Source of the DNA: Rhodospirillaceae bacterium bin65
GTDB taxonomy: Bacteria; Pseudomonadota; Alphaproteobacteria; Bin65
Reading direction: 5' to 3'
NCBI GenBank assembly: GCA_002238725.1
Contig: MPMX01000003.1
Location: forward strand, 62,001 to 126,000
DNA: 64,000 nt
Shown here: positions 7,770 to 15,880 of the stretch, one piece after another
Numbering within the stretch: position 1 is the stretch's first letter
How the letters are laid out: the number at the start of each line of letters is the position of its first letter
The notes under the pieces: model-generated
Databases searched by the model: none
Told to the model about the DNA's origin: nothing
What the model saw: only the letters and a program-made list of their open reading frames with translations
Position numbers and translations under genes: made by a program

Positions 7770-9257
7770 CTAGTCGTAGAAGCTGCGCCGCGCCGGCGCG
7801 TAATCCACGATGACATTCTTGGTCTGGGTGAAATCGAGCATGGATTCGACCGCGTCCTCGCGCCCAAAGCCGCTCGCCTTTATGCCGCCGAAGGCGGCGG
7901 CCGACGGGAACAGGTTGTAGCAGTTGACCCAGACGCGGCCGGCCTCGACCGCCTGCGCCGTGCGGTGCGCCCGGCCGAGGTCTTCTGTCCAGACGCCGGC
8001 GGCGAGGCCGTAATCGAGCGCATTGGCGCGCCCGACCGCTTCCTCCTCCTCGTCGAAGATATGGACCGTCGCGACCGGGCCGAAAATCTCCTCCCGCGCT
8101 ACCGTCATGTCGTCCTCGACGCCGGCAAACAGGGTCGGCTCGACGAACAGGCCCTCGGGGAAGGAGTCGAGGCTCATCGGGTTGCCGCCGGAAACGATTT
8201 CGCCTCCTTCTGCCTTGCCCCGCTCAATATAGCCCAGCACACGGTCGTAATGGCCGCGGAATACCATGGTACCCATGTTGGTCTCGCGCTCGAACGGGTC
8301 GCCGATGCGCAGTTTCGGGATCAGCGCCACGATCCGCTCCACCAGTTCGTCGGCGATCGCCCGCTGGGCGAAGATGCGCGAGCCGGCGGTGCAGACCTGG
8401 CCCTGGTTCATGAAGGCGCCGAGCATGACGCCCTGGGCGGCGGCGTCCATGTCGGCGTCGCGATAGACGATCTGGGCGTTCTTGCCGCCCAGTTCGAGGG
8501 TCACTTTCTTGAGGCTGCGGGCGGCGTCCGCCATCACGATCCGGCCGGTCGCGGACGAGCCGGTGAGCGAAATCTTGCGGATATCGGGATGGGCGACCAG
8601 CGCCCGGCCGGCGGTTTCGCCCCCGCCGGTGACCACGTTGACGACACCGGGCGGCAGGATTTCCCCGATCAGCGCGGCCAGTTCGAGCGTGGTGAGCGGC
8701 GTCGGCTCCGGCGCCTTGTAGACCACCGTATTCCCGACCGCGAGGGCCGGCGCGATCTTGCCGGCGAACATGTTGAGCGGGAAATTCCACGCCCCCATGA
8801 TGCCGACGACGCCCAGCGGCTCCCGGAAATCCATGCTCATGATATTCCGGCCGACCGGCAGGGTATTGCCTTCGAACCCGCGCACGGCGCCGGCGAAATA
8901 GCGGAGGCGATCGGCCGCCGTGTGGACGTTGGCGATGCTTTCGCGCCACGGTTTGCCGGTATCCGTCGTCTCCAGCCAGGCGAAGCGCTCGATATCGTCG
9001 ACCAGCCGGTCGGCGATCTTTAGCATCATGTCGGAGCGCTTGCGCGCGGTCAGGCCGGACCATCGGCCGAACGCGTCCTTGGCCGCGATGACGGCTGCCG
9101 CGACGTCGACCTCGTCGGCGTCCGGCACCGTGCACAGCAACTCGCCGGTGAGCGGGGAGCGGCTTTCCAGAACGGCCGTGCCGTTCGGCGCCACCCATTC
9201 GTTGCCGATATAGAGCTTGTAGGCCGCCGGAATGCTGAAGCTGTCGTCTCTCGGCAT
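7770..9257 (-). CDS. NAD(P)-dependent aldehyde dehydrogenase
   Basis: A 495-residue classical aldehyde dehydrogenase. Key features are GAWNFPLNM at 155-163, the nucleotide site LTGSSATG at 231-238, general base Glu256 in ELGGKN and catalytic Cys289 in NQGQVCTAGSR. Length and motifs are complete. In this operon it probably oxidises a ring-cleavage aldehyde such as a semialdehyde CoA ester, as BoxD does in the benzoyl-CoA epoxide route or the PaaZ dehydrogenase domain does for phenylacetate; that role is inferred from position. The start at ATG 9257 is 11 bases after the thiolase stop. Confidence 0.9.
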   Translation of the reverse strand: MPRDDSFSIPAAYKLYIGNEWVAPNGTAVLESRSPLTGELLCTVPDADEVDVAAAVIAAKDAFGRWSGLTARKRSDMMLKIADRLVDDIERFAWLETTDTGKPWRESIANVHTAADRLRYFAGAVRGFEGNTLPVGRNIMSMDFREPLGVVGIMGAWNFPLNMFAGKIAPALAVGNTVVYKAPEPTPLTTLELAALIGEILPPGVVNVVTGGGETAGRALVAHPDIRKISLTGSSATGRIVMADAARSLKKVTLELGGKNAQIVYRDADMDAAAQGVMLGAFMNQGQVCTAGSRIFAQRAIADELVERIVALIPKLRIGDPFERETNMGTMVFRGHYDRVLGYIERGKAEGGEIVSGGNPMSLDSFPEGLFVEPTLFAGVEDDMTVAREEIFGPVATVHIFDEEEEAVGRANALDYGLAAGVWTEDLGRAHRTAQAVEAGRVWVNCYNLFPSAAAFGGIKASGFGREDAVESMLDFTQTKNVIVDYAPARRSFYD

Positions 9258-9268
9258 CGTTTTCCCTG

Positions 9269-10432
9269 CTAGCGGACCAGGATGTGGACGGTCGCGACCG
9301 CCGAGTCGCTGCCGAGCAGGCCACCCGCCATCTGGGCCAGCCCGACCGTCGCGCCTTCGACCTGACGGGGCCCAGCCCAGCCGTTGAGCTGTTCGGCGAT
9401 TTCGACGATCTGCGCCACGCCGGTGGCGCCGACCGGATGGCCCCGGCTGGTCAGCCCGCCCGAGGTGTTGACCGGGATCGCGCCGCCCAGCGACGTCTCG
9501 CCCGCTTCGACCAGGGCAATCGCCCCGCCGCGTTCGGCAAGTCCCAGATCTTCGATATCGAACATTTCCTGCGGCGCTGTCGGGTCGTGGACCTCGGCGA
9601 CCGAAACTTCCGACGGCCCGAGCCCGGCCTGCTCGTAGGCCATTGCGCCGGCGCGCGCCGTGGCGTTCGGGCCGCCGCCGGAGCGCCCACTGACCACCGC
9701 CGAAGCCGCGAGGCGCGGCCCGCCCAGGCCCTTGCGCCGGGCAAAGGCCGGCGATACCAGCAGCACCGCCGCCGCGCCGTCGGCGATGCCGCCGCACATG
9801 GCGCGAGTCAGCGGGGCGGCCACAACCTTGTCGGCGAGCACGGCGTCGGCGTCGATCGGCCCGCGCACCGCTGCACGCGGGTTCAGCGCCGCATGGGCCC
9901 GGTTTTTGGCCGCGCACAGGGCGAAGTGCCAGGGCGTTGCGCCATGGGCCGCCATGTATCGATGGGTCCGCTCGGCGTTGACATCCATGAACACGGAACG
10001 ACCTTCCGCCGCCGGAGCCCGGTCCGTCGCCGTCGCCAAGGCTGCGAAGGTGGCGCGCCGGTCCTCGTGGGTCAGTTTCTCGGCACCCAATGCCAGAATG
10101 CAATCGGCCTGGCCGTAGGCAATCGCCGACCAGGCGAGATGGACCGCATCGGAGCCGCTGGAACAGGCATTCTTGATGGTGTGGACGGGCACGCCCTCGA
10201 TACCGGCCGTCTTCAGCAGAATCTGAGCCAGCACCGATTCCTGCCCCTGCAGCGTGCCGCCGAAGGCGTTGCCGACAAAGGCCTGCTCGATATCCGCCGC
10301 GCCGATGCCGGATTGTTCGAGCGTCGCCGCCAGCACCGGTCCGGCAAGGTCCGGGAGCGATCGGTCGGGAAATCTCCCGAACGGGCCGACGGCGCCGCTG
10401 GCGACGATCACAGGCTCCGGCGAACGCGGCAT
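9269..10432 (-). CDS. Thiolase-like (SCP2-type) acyl-CoA acyltransferase
   Basis: A 387-residue thiolase fold protein. The nucleophilic cysteine is Cys90 in NACSSGSDAVHLA, the catalytic histidine region reads NTSGGLTSRGHPVGATG, and EVHDPTAPQEM carries another conserved histidine. The C-terminus reads GLAQMAGGLLGSDSAV, without the second catalytic cysteine of degradative thiolases, as in SCP2/lipid-transfer type enzymes. It may cleave a beta-ketoacyl-CoA or an acyl-CoA aldol product. Its stop lies 11 bases before the aldehyde dehydrogenase start, and its start is one base after the MaoC gene stop. Confidence 0.82.
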   Translation of the reverse strand: MPRSPEPVIVASGAVGPFGRFPDRSLPDLAGPVLAATLEQSGIGAADIEQAFVGNAFGGTLQGQESVLAQILLKTAGIEGVPVHTIKNACSSGSDAVHLAWSAIAYGQADCILALGAEKLTHEDRRATFAALATATDRAPAAEGRSVFMDVNAERTHRYMAAHGATPWHFALCAAKNRAHAALNPRAAVRGPIDADAVLADKVVAAPLTRAMCGGIADGAAAVLLVSPAFARRKGLGGPRLAASAVVSGRSGGGPNATARAGAMAYEQAGLGPSEVSVAEVHDPTAPQEMFDIEDLGLAERGGAIALVEAGETSLGGAIPVNTSGGLTSRGHPVGATGVAQIVEIAEQLNGWAGPRQVEGATVGLAQMAGGLLGSDSAVATVHILVR

Positions 10433-10433
10433 G

Positions 10434-10820
10434 TCAGGCGCCGAATCCGGCTTCGGCCTTCGCCGTGACCGTTCCGTCCGCCTTGGCGGCGGTCAGCGCA
10501 CAGGTGACCGCATCGCCCTCTACTGCCGTCACCACGGCCTCGATCCTCAGGTCTTCCTCCGGGAATACCGGCGCGGTGAAGGTCACGTCGAGCCAGCGCA
10601 ACCGGTCCTGCCCGACCCGCTCCGCGAGCAGGCGGGCGAAGTGGGCGGTGGTCATCGGGCCCTGTTGCAGCACGGTCGGGAAGCCGGCGGCCTTTGCAAA
10701 TTCCTCGTCCGTATGAATCGGGTTCGGATCTTCGGTTCCCGCCGAGAAGTCGGCGAGCCGCGCGCGGTCGGCGCCGGGCACCGTCACCTCGAACAGCCTG
10801 TCGCCTTCGCGATGCGCCAT
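10434..10820 (-). CDS. MaoC-like (R)-specific enoyl-CoA hydratase
   Basis: A 128-residue hot-dog fold protein with the hydratase-2 motif around residues 25-50: FSAGTEDPNPIHTDEEFAKAAGF, with catalytic Asp31 and His36, then QGPM. Such proteins add water to 2-enoyl-CoA esters. The upstream gene (4 bases away) encodes a second, FAS1-like hot-dog protein; two half-size partners of this kind often form one heterodimeric hydratase. The operon context suggests it hydrates an unsaturated or ring-opened CoA intermediate, comparable with the MaoC domain of PaaZ. Confidence 0.82.
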   Translation of the reverse strand: MAHREGDRLFEVTVPGADRARLADFSAGTEDPNPIHTDEEFAKAAGFPTVLQQGPMTTAHFARLLAERVGQDRLRWLDVTFTAPVFPEEDLRIEAVVTAVEGDAVTCALTAAKADGTVTAKAEAGFGA

Positions 10821-10824
10821 CTTG

Positions 10825-11223
10825 CTACTCCCGCTCGATCAATCGGGTGATTTCGCGCAGCACCCGTGTACCGTCGGCGCGCGCATAGTCGAGGGCGACG
10901 TCGGCAAACCAGATCTTGCCGCTCCGCCCCTGCTTCTCGGTGATTTTCTCCACCGTCGCCGTCACCGACAGTTCCTCGTCCCAGGCAATCGGCTCGTACC
11001 ACTCGTAGCGCTGCCCGCCGTGCAGGGCGCGCTTGCGGTGGATGCCGAGACCCTCGAACAGGTTGGCACCCCGGGTCTCGCCGCGCAGGAAGATCATATA
11101 GGTCGGCGGCACCGTCTCGAGATCGACCGCCGCCCCCTGGCCGCGCAGCAGCTTCTCCGCCAGCGCCCGCTCGGCCCGCACGGTAAAGGGCGGGTAGACA
11201 TACCCCTGCCGCTCCATGTTCAT
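10825..11223 (-). CDS. FAS1-like MaoC-family dehydratase half
   Basis: A 132-residue hot-dog protein of the FAS1-like dehydratase type: PPTYMIFLRGE, then LHGGQRYEWYEPIAWDEELSVTATV near residues 68-92. This matches the N-terminal non-catalytic half of two-part (R)-hydratases, while the next gene supplies the catalytic half. It is the first gene of the minus-strand operon ending at 5936; a palindromic operator lies 27 bases upstream of its start. The start is ATG 11223 or the in-frame ATG two codons later. Confidence 0.72.
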   Translation of the reverse strand: MNMERQGYVYPPFTVRAERALAEKLLRGQGAAVDLETVPPTYMIFLRGETRGANLFEGLGIHRKRALHGGQRYEWYEPIAWDEELSVTATVEKITEKQGRSGKIWFADVALDYARADGTRVLREITRLIERE

Positions 11224-11249
11224 CGGCGTCCTCCCAGAGCATTGCCGCT

Positions 11250-11271
11250 TTTACGTTTACGTAAACATAAA
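11250..11271. promoter_or_regulatory. Palindromic operator upstream of the oxygenase operon
   Basis: A 22-base near-perfect palindrome with a perfect 12-base core, GTTTACGTAAAC, at 11255-11266; the two 11-base arms differ at one position. It is A+T-rich within GC-rich DNA, 27 bases before the first gene of the operon, and close to a tetR gene. A 19-base stretch matches 18 of 19 bases with the site at 15788-15806. A TetR-family binding site is the natural reading; binding itself is inferred. Confidence 0.75.
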
Positions 11272-11329
11272 GTCAAGTTTGGAGTCGGCATTGCGGTTGG
11301 ATTGGTGGCTGCGGGGCGGGCCAATCCGC

Positions 11330-11455
11330 CCTTCGATACGCCCCGGATTTTATCCGGGGCTACTCAGGGTGAGGAGGGAAGGGTTTTGCCGGCGTCGTCC
11401 CGAATTAACAAAACGCCTCATCCCGAGTAGGCCCCGCAGGGGCCGTATCGAGGGG
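11330..11455. repeat. Intergenic long inverted repeat (REP-like)
   Basis: Left arm at 11330-11374 and right arm at 11417-11454 are imperfect inverted copies: both contain TCGATACG near the outer end and a CTACTC-type block next to a TGAGG-type block near the inner end. Each arm also folds on itself (CCCCGGATTTTATCCGGGG in the left arm). The element ends 5 bases from the 3' end of the tetR gene, so it could act as terminator or mRNA stabiliser as well as being a dispersed repeat. Confidence 0.6.
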
Positions 11456-11459
11456 CCGC

Positions 11460-12110
11460 CTATTCGAACAGACCGGACGACAGCAGGTTCGAATAAGAAT
11501 CGATCAGTTCCTCGATCGTGACCGGCTTCCTCGGGTCGTACCAACGGGCCAGCCAGTTGCAGGCGCCGAGCACGGCGAAGGCCAGCATCTTCGGATCGCC
11601 GATCTGCCGGAACTCGCCCTTGCCCTGGCCTTCCGCGATCAGCCGGGCCCAATGCGCCTCGTAATCCTTCCAGATCCGCACCATGGTGTCGCGTACTTCG
11701 GGTTCGCCGTCGAACCGGCCGTCGCGCAGGCTGACCGTCATTTCCAGGCAGTAGCGGTCGAAGCGCACCAGATGGTTGCGGATGGCAGCGCGGAACTTGT
11801 CGCGCGGGCCGAGCGTCGTGTCGCCCACGATCGCGGCGATGCCCTCGACCAGTTCCAGGCTCTGCGGCTCGATGATCTCAAGCAGGATCTGCGCCCGGTT
11901 GCGGAAATAGTAGTAGATGCCCTCGCGCTTGATGCCGACCGCGCGCGCGATGTCGTCGAGCGTCGTATTGGCGTAGCCGAGCCGGTCGAAGCACTCTGTT
12001 GCGCGCTGCAGGATCTCGGCGCGCCGCGCGCCGGACCGCGCCGCCCTGCGCGGTTCTTTCAGCCCTGCGCCTTGTGGAACCGTTGCTGCCCCGGTCACGA
12101 TCCGATCCAC
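11460..12110 (-). CDS. TetR/AcrR family transcriptional regulator
   Basis: A 216-residue regulator. The N-terminal DNA-binding helix-turn-helix covers about residues 30-72 (ILQRATECFDRLGYANTTL, then IARAVGIKREGIYYYF). The C-terminal ligand domain is all helical with no obvious family. It is the last gene of the CoA-ligase operon and its GTG start at 12110 overlaps the preceding Fe-S gene by 16 bases; GTG 12098 is an alternative. Two matching palindromes in front of the two flanking operons are its likely targets, probably with a CoA thioester as inducer, as is common for TetR repressors of acyl-CoA catabolism. Confidence 0.85.
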   Translation of the reverse strand: MDRIVTGAATVPQGAGLKEPRRAARSGARRAEILQRATECFDRLGYANTTLDDIARAVGIKREGIYYYFRNRAQILLEIIEPQSLELVEGIAAIVGDTTLGPRDKFRAAIRNHLVRFDRYCLEMTVSLRDGRFDGEPEVRDTMVRIWKDYEAHWARLIAEGQGKGEFRQIGDPKMLAFAVLGACNWLARWYDPRKPVTIEELIDSYSNLLSSGLFE

Positions 12111-13075
12111 CGTTTCTGGGCCGGCCAGGCCGGGCCGCGGTCTCCCGCCGCTTCCGCCTCGCGGAGTCCGGCGAGCCGCGCCCGCTTGTCCGGCGTATCC
12201 TCGGGGATTGCGTCAAGCGCGTCCTTCAGCAGGGCTTCGTAGTCCGCGCCGACCGGACAGACGTCCTGGCAGCGCCGGCAGCCCGTCACCGCGCCGGCGC
12301 CGCGCAGGATGCTGGCCCAGATGTAGAAGCTCTTCTCGTTGCGCAGCATCCGCTTCTGCATTTCGGGGTCGGTCTCGTCGATGACCTCGTCGAGGAACTC
12401 GGTGACCTGCTTGAAGCCGTGCGGCTGGCGGTGGGTGTCGCAGGCGATCCAGTCCCGGTCCCAATGGCCGATGGCGTCGCCCGGGCAGGCGGAGAGGCAG
12501 CGCCCGCATTCCGGCCCCAGGCACAAGGGCGTTTCCATCGGGCGGTCGGGCTCGACCGGGACCGAGCTCAGGATCGCAGTCAGAATCACGCGCGGCCCGA
12601 ATTCCGGCGTCAAGAGCTGGAGGTTCAGCCCGAGGGTTCCGAGGCCGGCCTCGACCGCGGCGTGATCCAGCGACAGGGGCAATTTCTGATGCGCGCGCGG
12701 GTCGCCGTCGTAACGCCACGGGTCGACATGGGTCGGCGGCACGATCAGCGCCGGATAGCCGTTCCTTTCAAGCCAGCGCACGAGATCGAGCGCAACCTCC
12801 TCCAGCCCGGCGATTGTCAGTTCGTCGTTGACGTATTTGTGCCGGTCGGACCAGGACTGGATGCGGGTCGCGCCGAGGCTGACGCGCTGGCCGATCACGA
12901 TTACCCGGTCGGCGTCGTAATCCGTGATGTCGCTCGGCCGGCGCGGATCGTCCGGGTCCGGCGGATTCTCGTTCATGGCCGCGCCGTCGGCGATGCCGAC
13001 GATGTCGGCGCCGAATTCCAGGGCTTTGTCCTTGACCAGATCGGCGGTCAGCGGCGTACGATAGACTTCGACCAT
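12095..13075 (-). CDS. QueG/reductive-dehalogenase-like Fe-S protein (second of pair)
   Basis: A 326-residue protein with two 4Fe-4S sites: CLGPECGRCLSACP near residue 181 and CRRCQDVCP near 279. Upstream it shares the core AAVEAGLGTLGLN and LTPEFGPRVILTAIL, resembling the corrinoid-binding domain of epoxyqueuosine reductase (QueG) and reductive dehalogenases (RdhA). It lacks the twin-arginine signal of respiratory RdhA, so it should be cytoplasmic. It is a tandem relative of the next upstream gene. Which step it catalyses is unknown; a cobalamin-dependent reduction or dehalogenation of an aromatic acid is one possibility. Starts 5 bases after that gene's stop. Confidence 0.65.
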   Translation of the reverse strand: MVEVYRTPLTADLVKDKALEFGADIVGIADGAAMNENPPDPDDPRRPSDITDYDADRVIVIGQRVSLGATRIQSWSDRHKYVNDELTIAGLEEVALDLVRWLERNGYPALIVPPTHVDPWRYDGDPRAHQKLPLSLDHAAVEAGLGTLGLNLQLLTPEFGPRVILTAILSSVPVEPDRPMETPLCLGPECGRCLSACPGDAIGHWDRDWIACDTHRQPHGFKQVTEFLDEVIDETDPEMQKRMLRNEKSFYIWASILRGAGAVTGCRRCQDVCPVGADYEALLKDALDAIPEDTPDKRARLAGLREAEAAGDRGPAWPAQKRWIGS

Positions 13076-13080
13076 GCGCT

Positions 13081-14109
13081 TCAGTCTCCGCTTTCCGCCG
13101 CCAACTCGGCCTGACGCTGCTTGAAGGCCTGCAATTCCCGCGCCACGATGCCCTTGTAGCCCTCCGGCCCGACCCAGCGGATGTTCCAGTCGTCGAGGCC
13201 GGGCGCGTCGCCGCCCTCGCGCCGGATGCGGCGGTATTCCCGGCCGCGTTCGACCTTTTCCTCGGTCTTTTCCGGTATCCGCTTCTGCGGATCGGCCAGG
13301 AAGGCGTGATAGTCGTTGCCGGCCGGGCAGACCGCCATGCAGCGCGGGCAGTCGCCGAACGAGCCGGCGACCCGCAGCAGGCCCTGCCACAGGCCGAAAA
13401 TGTTGCGGTCGCGGATCATCTTTTTCCGGCCAGCGGCATCGGCCGCGAAATAGTCCCGCATGAAGGCCGTCGAGACGCCATAGCCGAATTCCTGGGCGGC
13501 CTGGGCGCAATCGCGCTTGTCGAGGCCGTAATGCAGCACGGCGTCGGTCGGGCAGGAATGCAGGCAGCGCGAGCAGGATTCGCCGATGCAGACCTGCTCG
13601 GTCATCGGCGCATCGGCCTCCAGTTCCAGTTCGGTCAGGATGCCGGTGAGATAGACCCGCGGGCCGTATTCAGGCGTCAGGATGTTGACGTCCAGCCCGA
13701 GCGTGCCCATCCCGGCCTCGACGCCCATATGGCGGGTCGAGAGGCGCCCGTAGCTGCCGTTCTTCATGCTGAGGTCGGTTTCCTGCCCCATGGTGATGAA
13801 GCTGGGCCAGCCGTGCTGCTCCAGTTTGCGGGCGAGGCGGTGGCACACCTTGTCGAGCCGGCGCAGCACCGCCTGGTCCATATACTGGACGGTGATCGAC
13901 AGCTTGGTCCGGAACACGGCGACGGGGATCGCCAGGGCTATGACGATAACGCTGCGGCAGTAGGGGCTGACACGGTCCGGGGTCTGCGGCCAGCGCGGGT
14001 CCGGCGGGAAGGCGTTTAGCGTGTCGGCCGACGCGATGCCGACCAGGTCGGCGCCCAGGTCGAGCGCCATCTGCTTGACTTCGGCAGCGGTGAGCGAGGT
14101 GCGTGTCAT
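13081..14109 (-). CDS. QueG/reductive-dehalogenase-like Fe-S protein (first of pair)
   Basis: A 342-residue protein related to its neighbour. It has GVEAGMGTLGLDVNILTPEYGPRVYLTGILTEL, a first cluster motif CIGESCSRCLHSCP and a second CPRCMAVCPAGNDYHAF. The C-terminal tail after the second cluster is longer and charged. The arrangement, core domain then two clusters, is that of QueG and the RdhA superfamily, but it is not QueG itself: there is no tRNA-recognising C-terminal HEAT region and the context is catabolic. It lies 18 bases after the CoA ligase gene. The pair probably arose by tandem duplication and may form a heterodimer. Confidence 0.65.
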   Translation of the reverse strand: MTRTSLTAAEVKQMALDLGADLVGIASADTLNAFPPDPRWPQTPDRVSPYCRSVIVIALAIPVAVFRTKLSITVQYMDQAVLRRLDKVCHRLARKLEQHGWPSFITMGQETDLSMKNGSYGRLSTRHMGVEAGMGTLGLDVNILTPEYGPRVYLTGILTELELEADAPMTEQVCIGESCSRCLHSCPTDAVLHYGLDKRDCAQAAQEFGYGVSTAFMRDYFAADAAGRKKMIRDRNIFGLWQGLLRVAGSFGDCPRCMAVCPAGNDYHAFLADPQKRIPEKTEEKVERGREYRRIRREGGDAPGLDDWNIRWVGPEGYKGIVARELQAFKQRQAELAAESGD

Positions 14110-14127
14110 GGCTTGGTCATCGTCGCA

Positions 14128-15723
14128 TCATCCGCTCTGCCGCAGCTTGTAGCGCTGGATCTTGCCGGTGGTCGTCTTCGGCAACTCGTCGACGAAGTCG
14201 ATCCAGCGTGGGCACTTGTAATGGGCCAGCCGCTCGCGGACATGGCTGCGCAGCGCGTCTGCCAGCCCGTCCTCGCCGCCGGCCGGGGCGAAGCCGTCCT
14301 TCAGCACGACATAGGCGTGCGGCTTGATCAGTTCCTCGTCGTCCGGCCGGCCGATCACCGCAGATTCGAGGACGCCGTCATACTCGGCGATCGCGGCCTC
14401 GATCTCGGTCGGCGAGACCCAGATGCCGCCGACGCGCAGCATGTCGTCCGACCGGCCGACGATGAAGAAATTGCCGTCCTTGTCGACATGGAACTTGTCG
14501 CCGGTCAGCACCCCGCCACCGCCGAAGACCTGCGCCGTCCGCTCCGGCTTGTTCCAGTACTCGGTGGCCGCCGACGGCCCGAAAGCACGCAGGTTGCCGA
14601 CTTCACCCTGCGGTACGGGATTGCCTTCGTCGTCCACGATCTTCGCCCCGAAGCCGTCGACCAGCCGCCCGCAACTGTTCGGCACGGCTGCGCCCGGTCG
14701 GTTGAGCAGGAACATGTGGGTCATTTCGGTCGTGCCAACGCCGTCGAGAATCTCGACGCCGGTAAACTCTTTCCAGCGGTCGAAGAGCGACGGCGGCAGC
14801 AGTTCGCCGCCGCTGACCGAGAAGCGCATGCGCGCGCAAGCTTCGCGGACCGCCTCTCGGCCGATCTCGTTCTCGGCGGTCTGAAGCATGGCGGCATAGA
14901 GCGTCGGCACGCTCATGACGATAGTCGGCCTGTGCTCCAGCCACAGGTCCCAGCATGTGCCGGGCAGGATCGGGCCGCTGCCGACGACGTTCGCCGCCCC
15001 GGCGCGGATCGGGAAATAGACCTGGTTGCCCAACCCGTAGGCGAAAAACATCTTCGGCGGGCAGAAGACGACATCGTCGGGGACGATCTTCTGCACCGCA
15101 ATGCCGAACAGTTCGGTCGCCCAGTAGATATGCTCATGGGTGTGGACGACGCCCTTCGGGTCGCCGGTCGAGCCGGAACTGTAGAGCCAGAAGGCCGTGT
15201 CGTCCGGTGCCTGCGGGAAAGTCTCGAGGGTTTCGGGAAACCGGTCGAGCTCGCCGTCGAGAAACGGGTAACCTTCGACCCGCTGTCTCGTGACGACGAT
15301 GTGCTCGACGCTCTCGAGCCGGTCGCGGATACCCTCGAACAGGGGCACGAGGGAATGGTCGATAACGACGGCGCGGCAGCCGCTGTCGTTGACGTAGTAG
15401 GCGTAGTCCCGGGGCTTGAGCCAGGTGTTGATCGGGATGGTGACTGCGCCAATCTTGATGCCGCCGAGGAACAGGGCCTCGAAATCAAGACCGTCCATGA
15501 CGCTGAACATGACCCGGTCGCCTTCGCCGATGCCGAGCGACCTGAGATAATGGCCGGCCTGGCACACCCGGGCCTGCAGTGCGCCGTAGGTCACGACGGT
15601 GCGGTCCGCATCGTCGAGCAGCAGGGCCGGCCGGCCGGCATGGCCCGGCGCGCCCGACTTCTCGAAGAGGTAGTCGACGACGTTCCCGATCGGGGCCTTC
15701 GCGGTAATGGGCGAACCCAGCAT
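14128..15723 (-). CDS. Benzoate-CoA ligase-like acyl-CoA synthetase
   Basis: A 531-residue adenylate-forming enzyme. The AMP/ATP loop is YSSGSTGDPKGVV at 181-193, followed by the aromatic-ligase type regions VFCPPKMFFAYGLGN and SVSGGELLPPSL; the C-terminal lysine motif is PKTTTGKIQRYKL. These segments are closest to benzoate and 4-hydroxybenzoate CoA ligases, so it most likely activates an aromatic or heteroaromatic carboxylate to its CoA thioester. It opens the operon that ends with tetR, with an operator about 65 bases upstream. The ATG at 15723 was chosen because the frame further upstream runs into the tRNA-Arg gene. Confidence 0.85.
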   Translation of the reverse strand: MLGSPITAKAPIGNVVDYLFEKSGAPGHAGRPALLLDDADRTVVTYGALQARVCQAGHYLRSLGIGEGDRVMFSVMDGLDFEALFLGGIKIGAVTIPINTWLKPRDYAYYVNDSGCRAVVIDHSLVPLFEGIRDRLESVEHIVVTRQRVEGYPFLDGELDRFPETLETFPQAPDDTAFWLYSSGSTGDPKGVVHTHEHIYWATELFGIAVQKIVPDDVVFCPPKMFFAYGLGNQVYFPIRAGAANVVGSGPILPGTCWDLWLEHRPTIVMSVPTLYAAMLQTAENEIGREAVREACARMRFSVSGGELLPPSLFDRWKEFTGVEILDGVGTTEMTHMFLLNRPGAAVPNSCGRLVDGFGAKIVDDEGNPVPQGEVGNLRAFGPSAATEYWNKPERTAQVFGGGGVLTGDKFHVDKDGNFFIVGRSDDMLRVGGIWVSPTEIEAAIAEYDGVLESAVIGRPDDEELIKPHAYVVLKDGFAPAGGEDGLADALRSHVRERLAHYKCPRWIDFVDELPKTTTGKIQRYKLRQSG

Positions 15724-15787
15724 GGCGGCGCTCCCGGCAGCCGGCCCGGTCCAGTCGGGGCCGACCCGCCCTGAAGCGTCGGTAAAT

Positions 15788-15806
15788 TTTACGTTTACGT
15801 CAACAT
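15788..15806. promoter_or_regulatory. Operator-like site upstream of the CoA ligase operon
   Basis: The 19 bases TTTACGTTTACGTCAACAT match 18 of 19 positions of the site at 11250-11268. The symmetry is weaker here than at the first site. It lies 65 bases before the ligase start and 74 bases from the tRNA-Arg gene, where a promoter would be expected. The shared site ties the ligase/Fe-S/tetR operon to the oxygenase operon under one regulator; it also implies tetR autoregulation. Confidence 0.7.
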
Positions 15807-15880
15807 CGAATCCGGTGCCGGATTTCCCGGCTCCTGCCGGCGGTGGCGGAACCGGCAGTGCCCGGCGGGCAAAATGGGAA

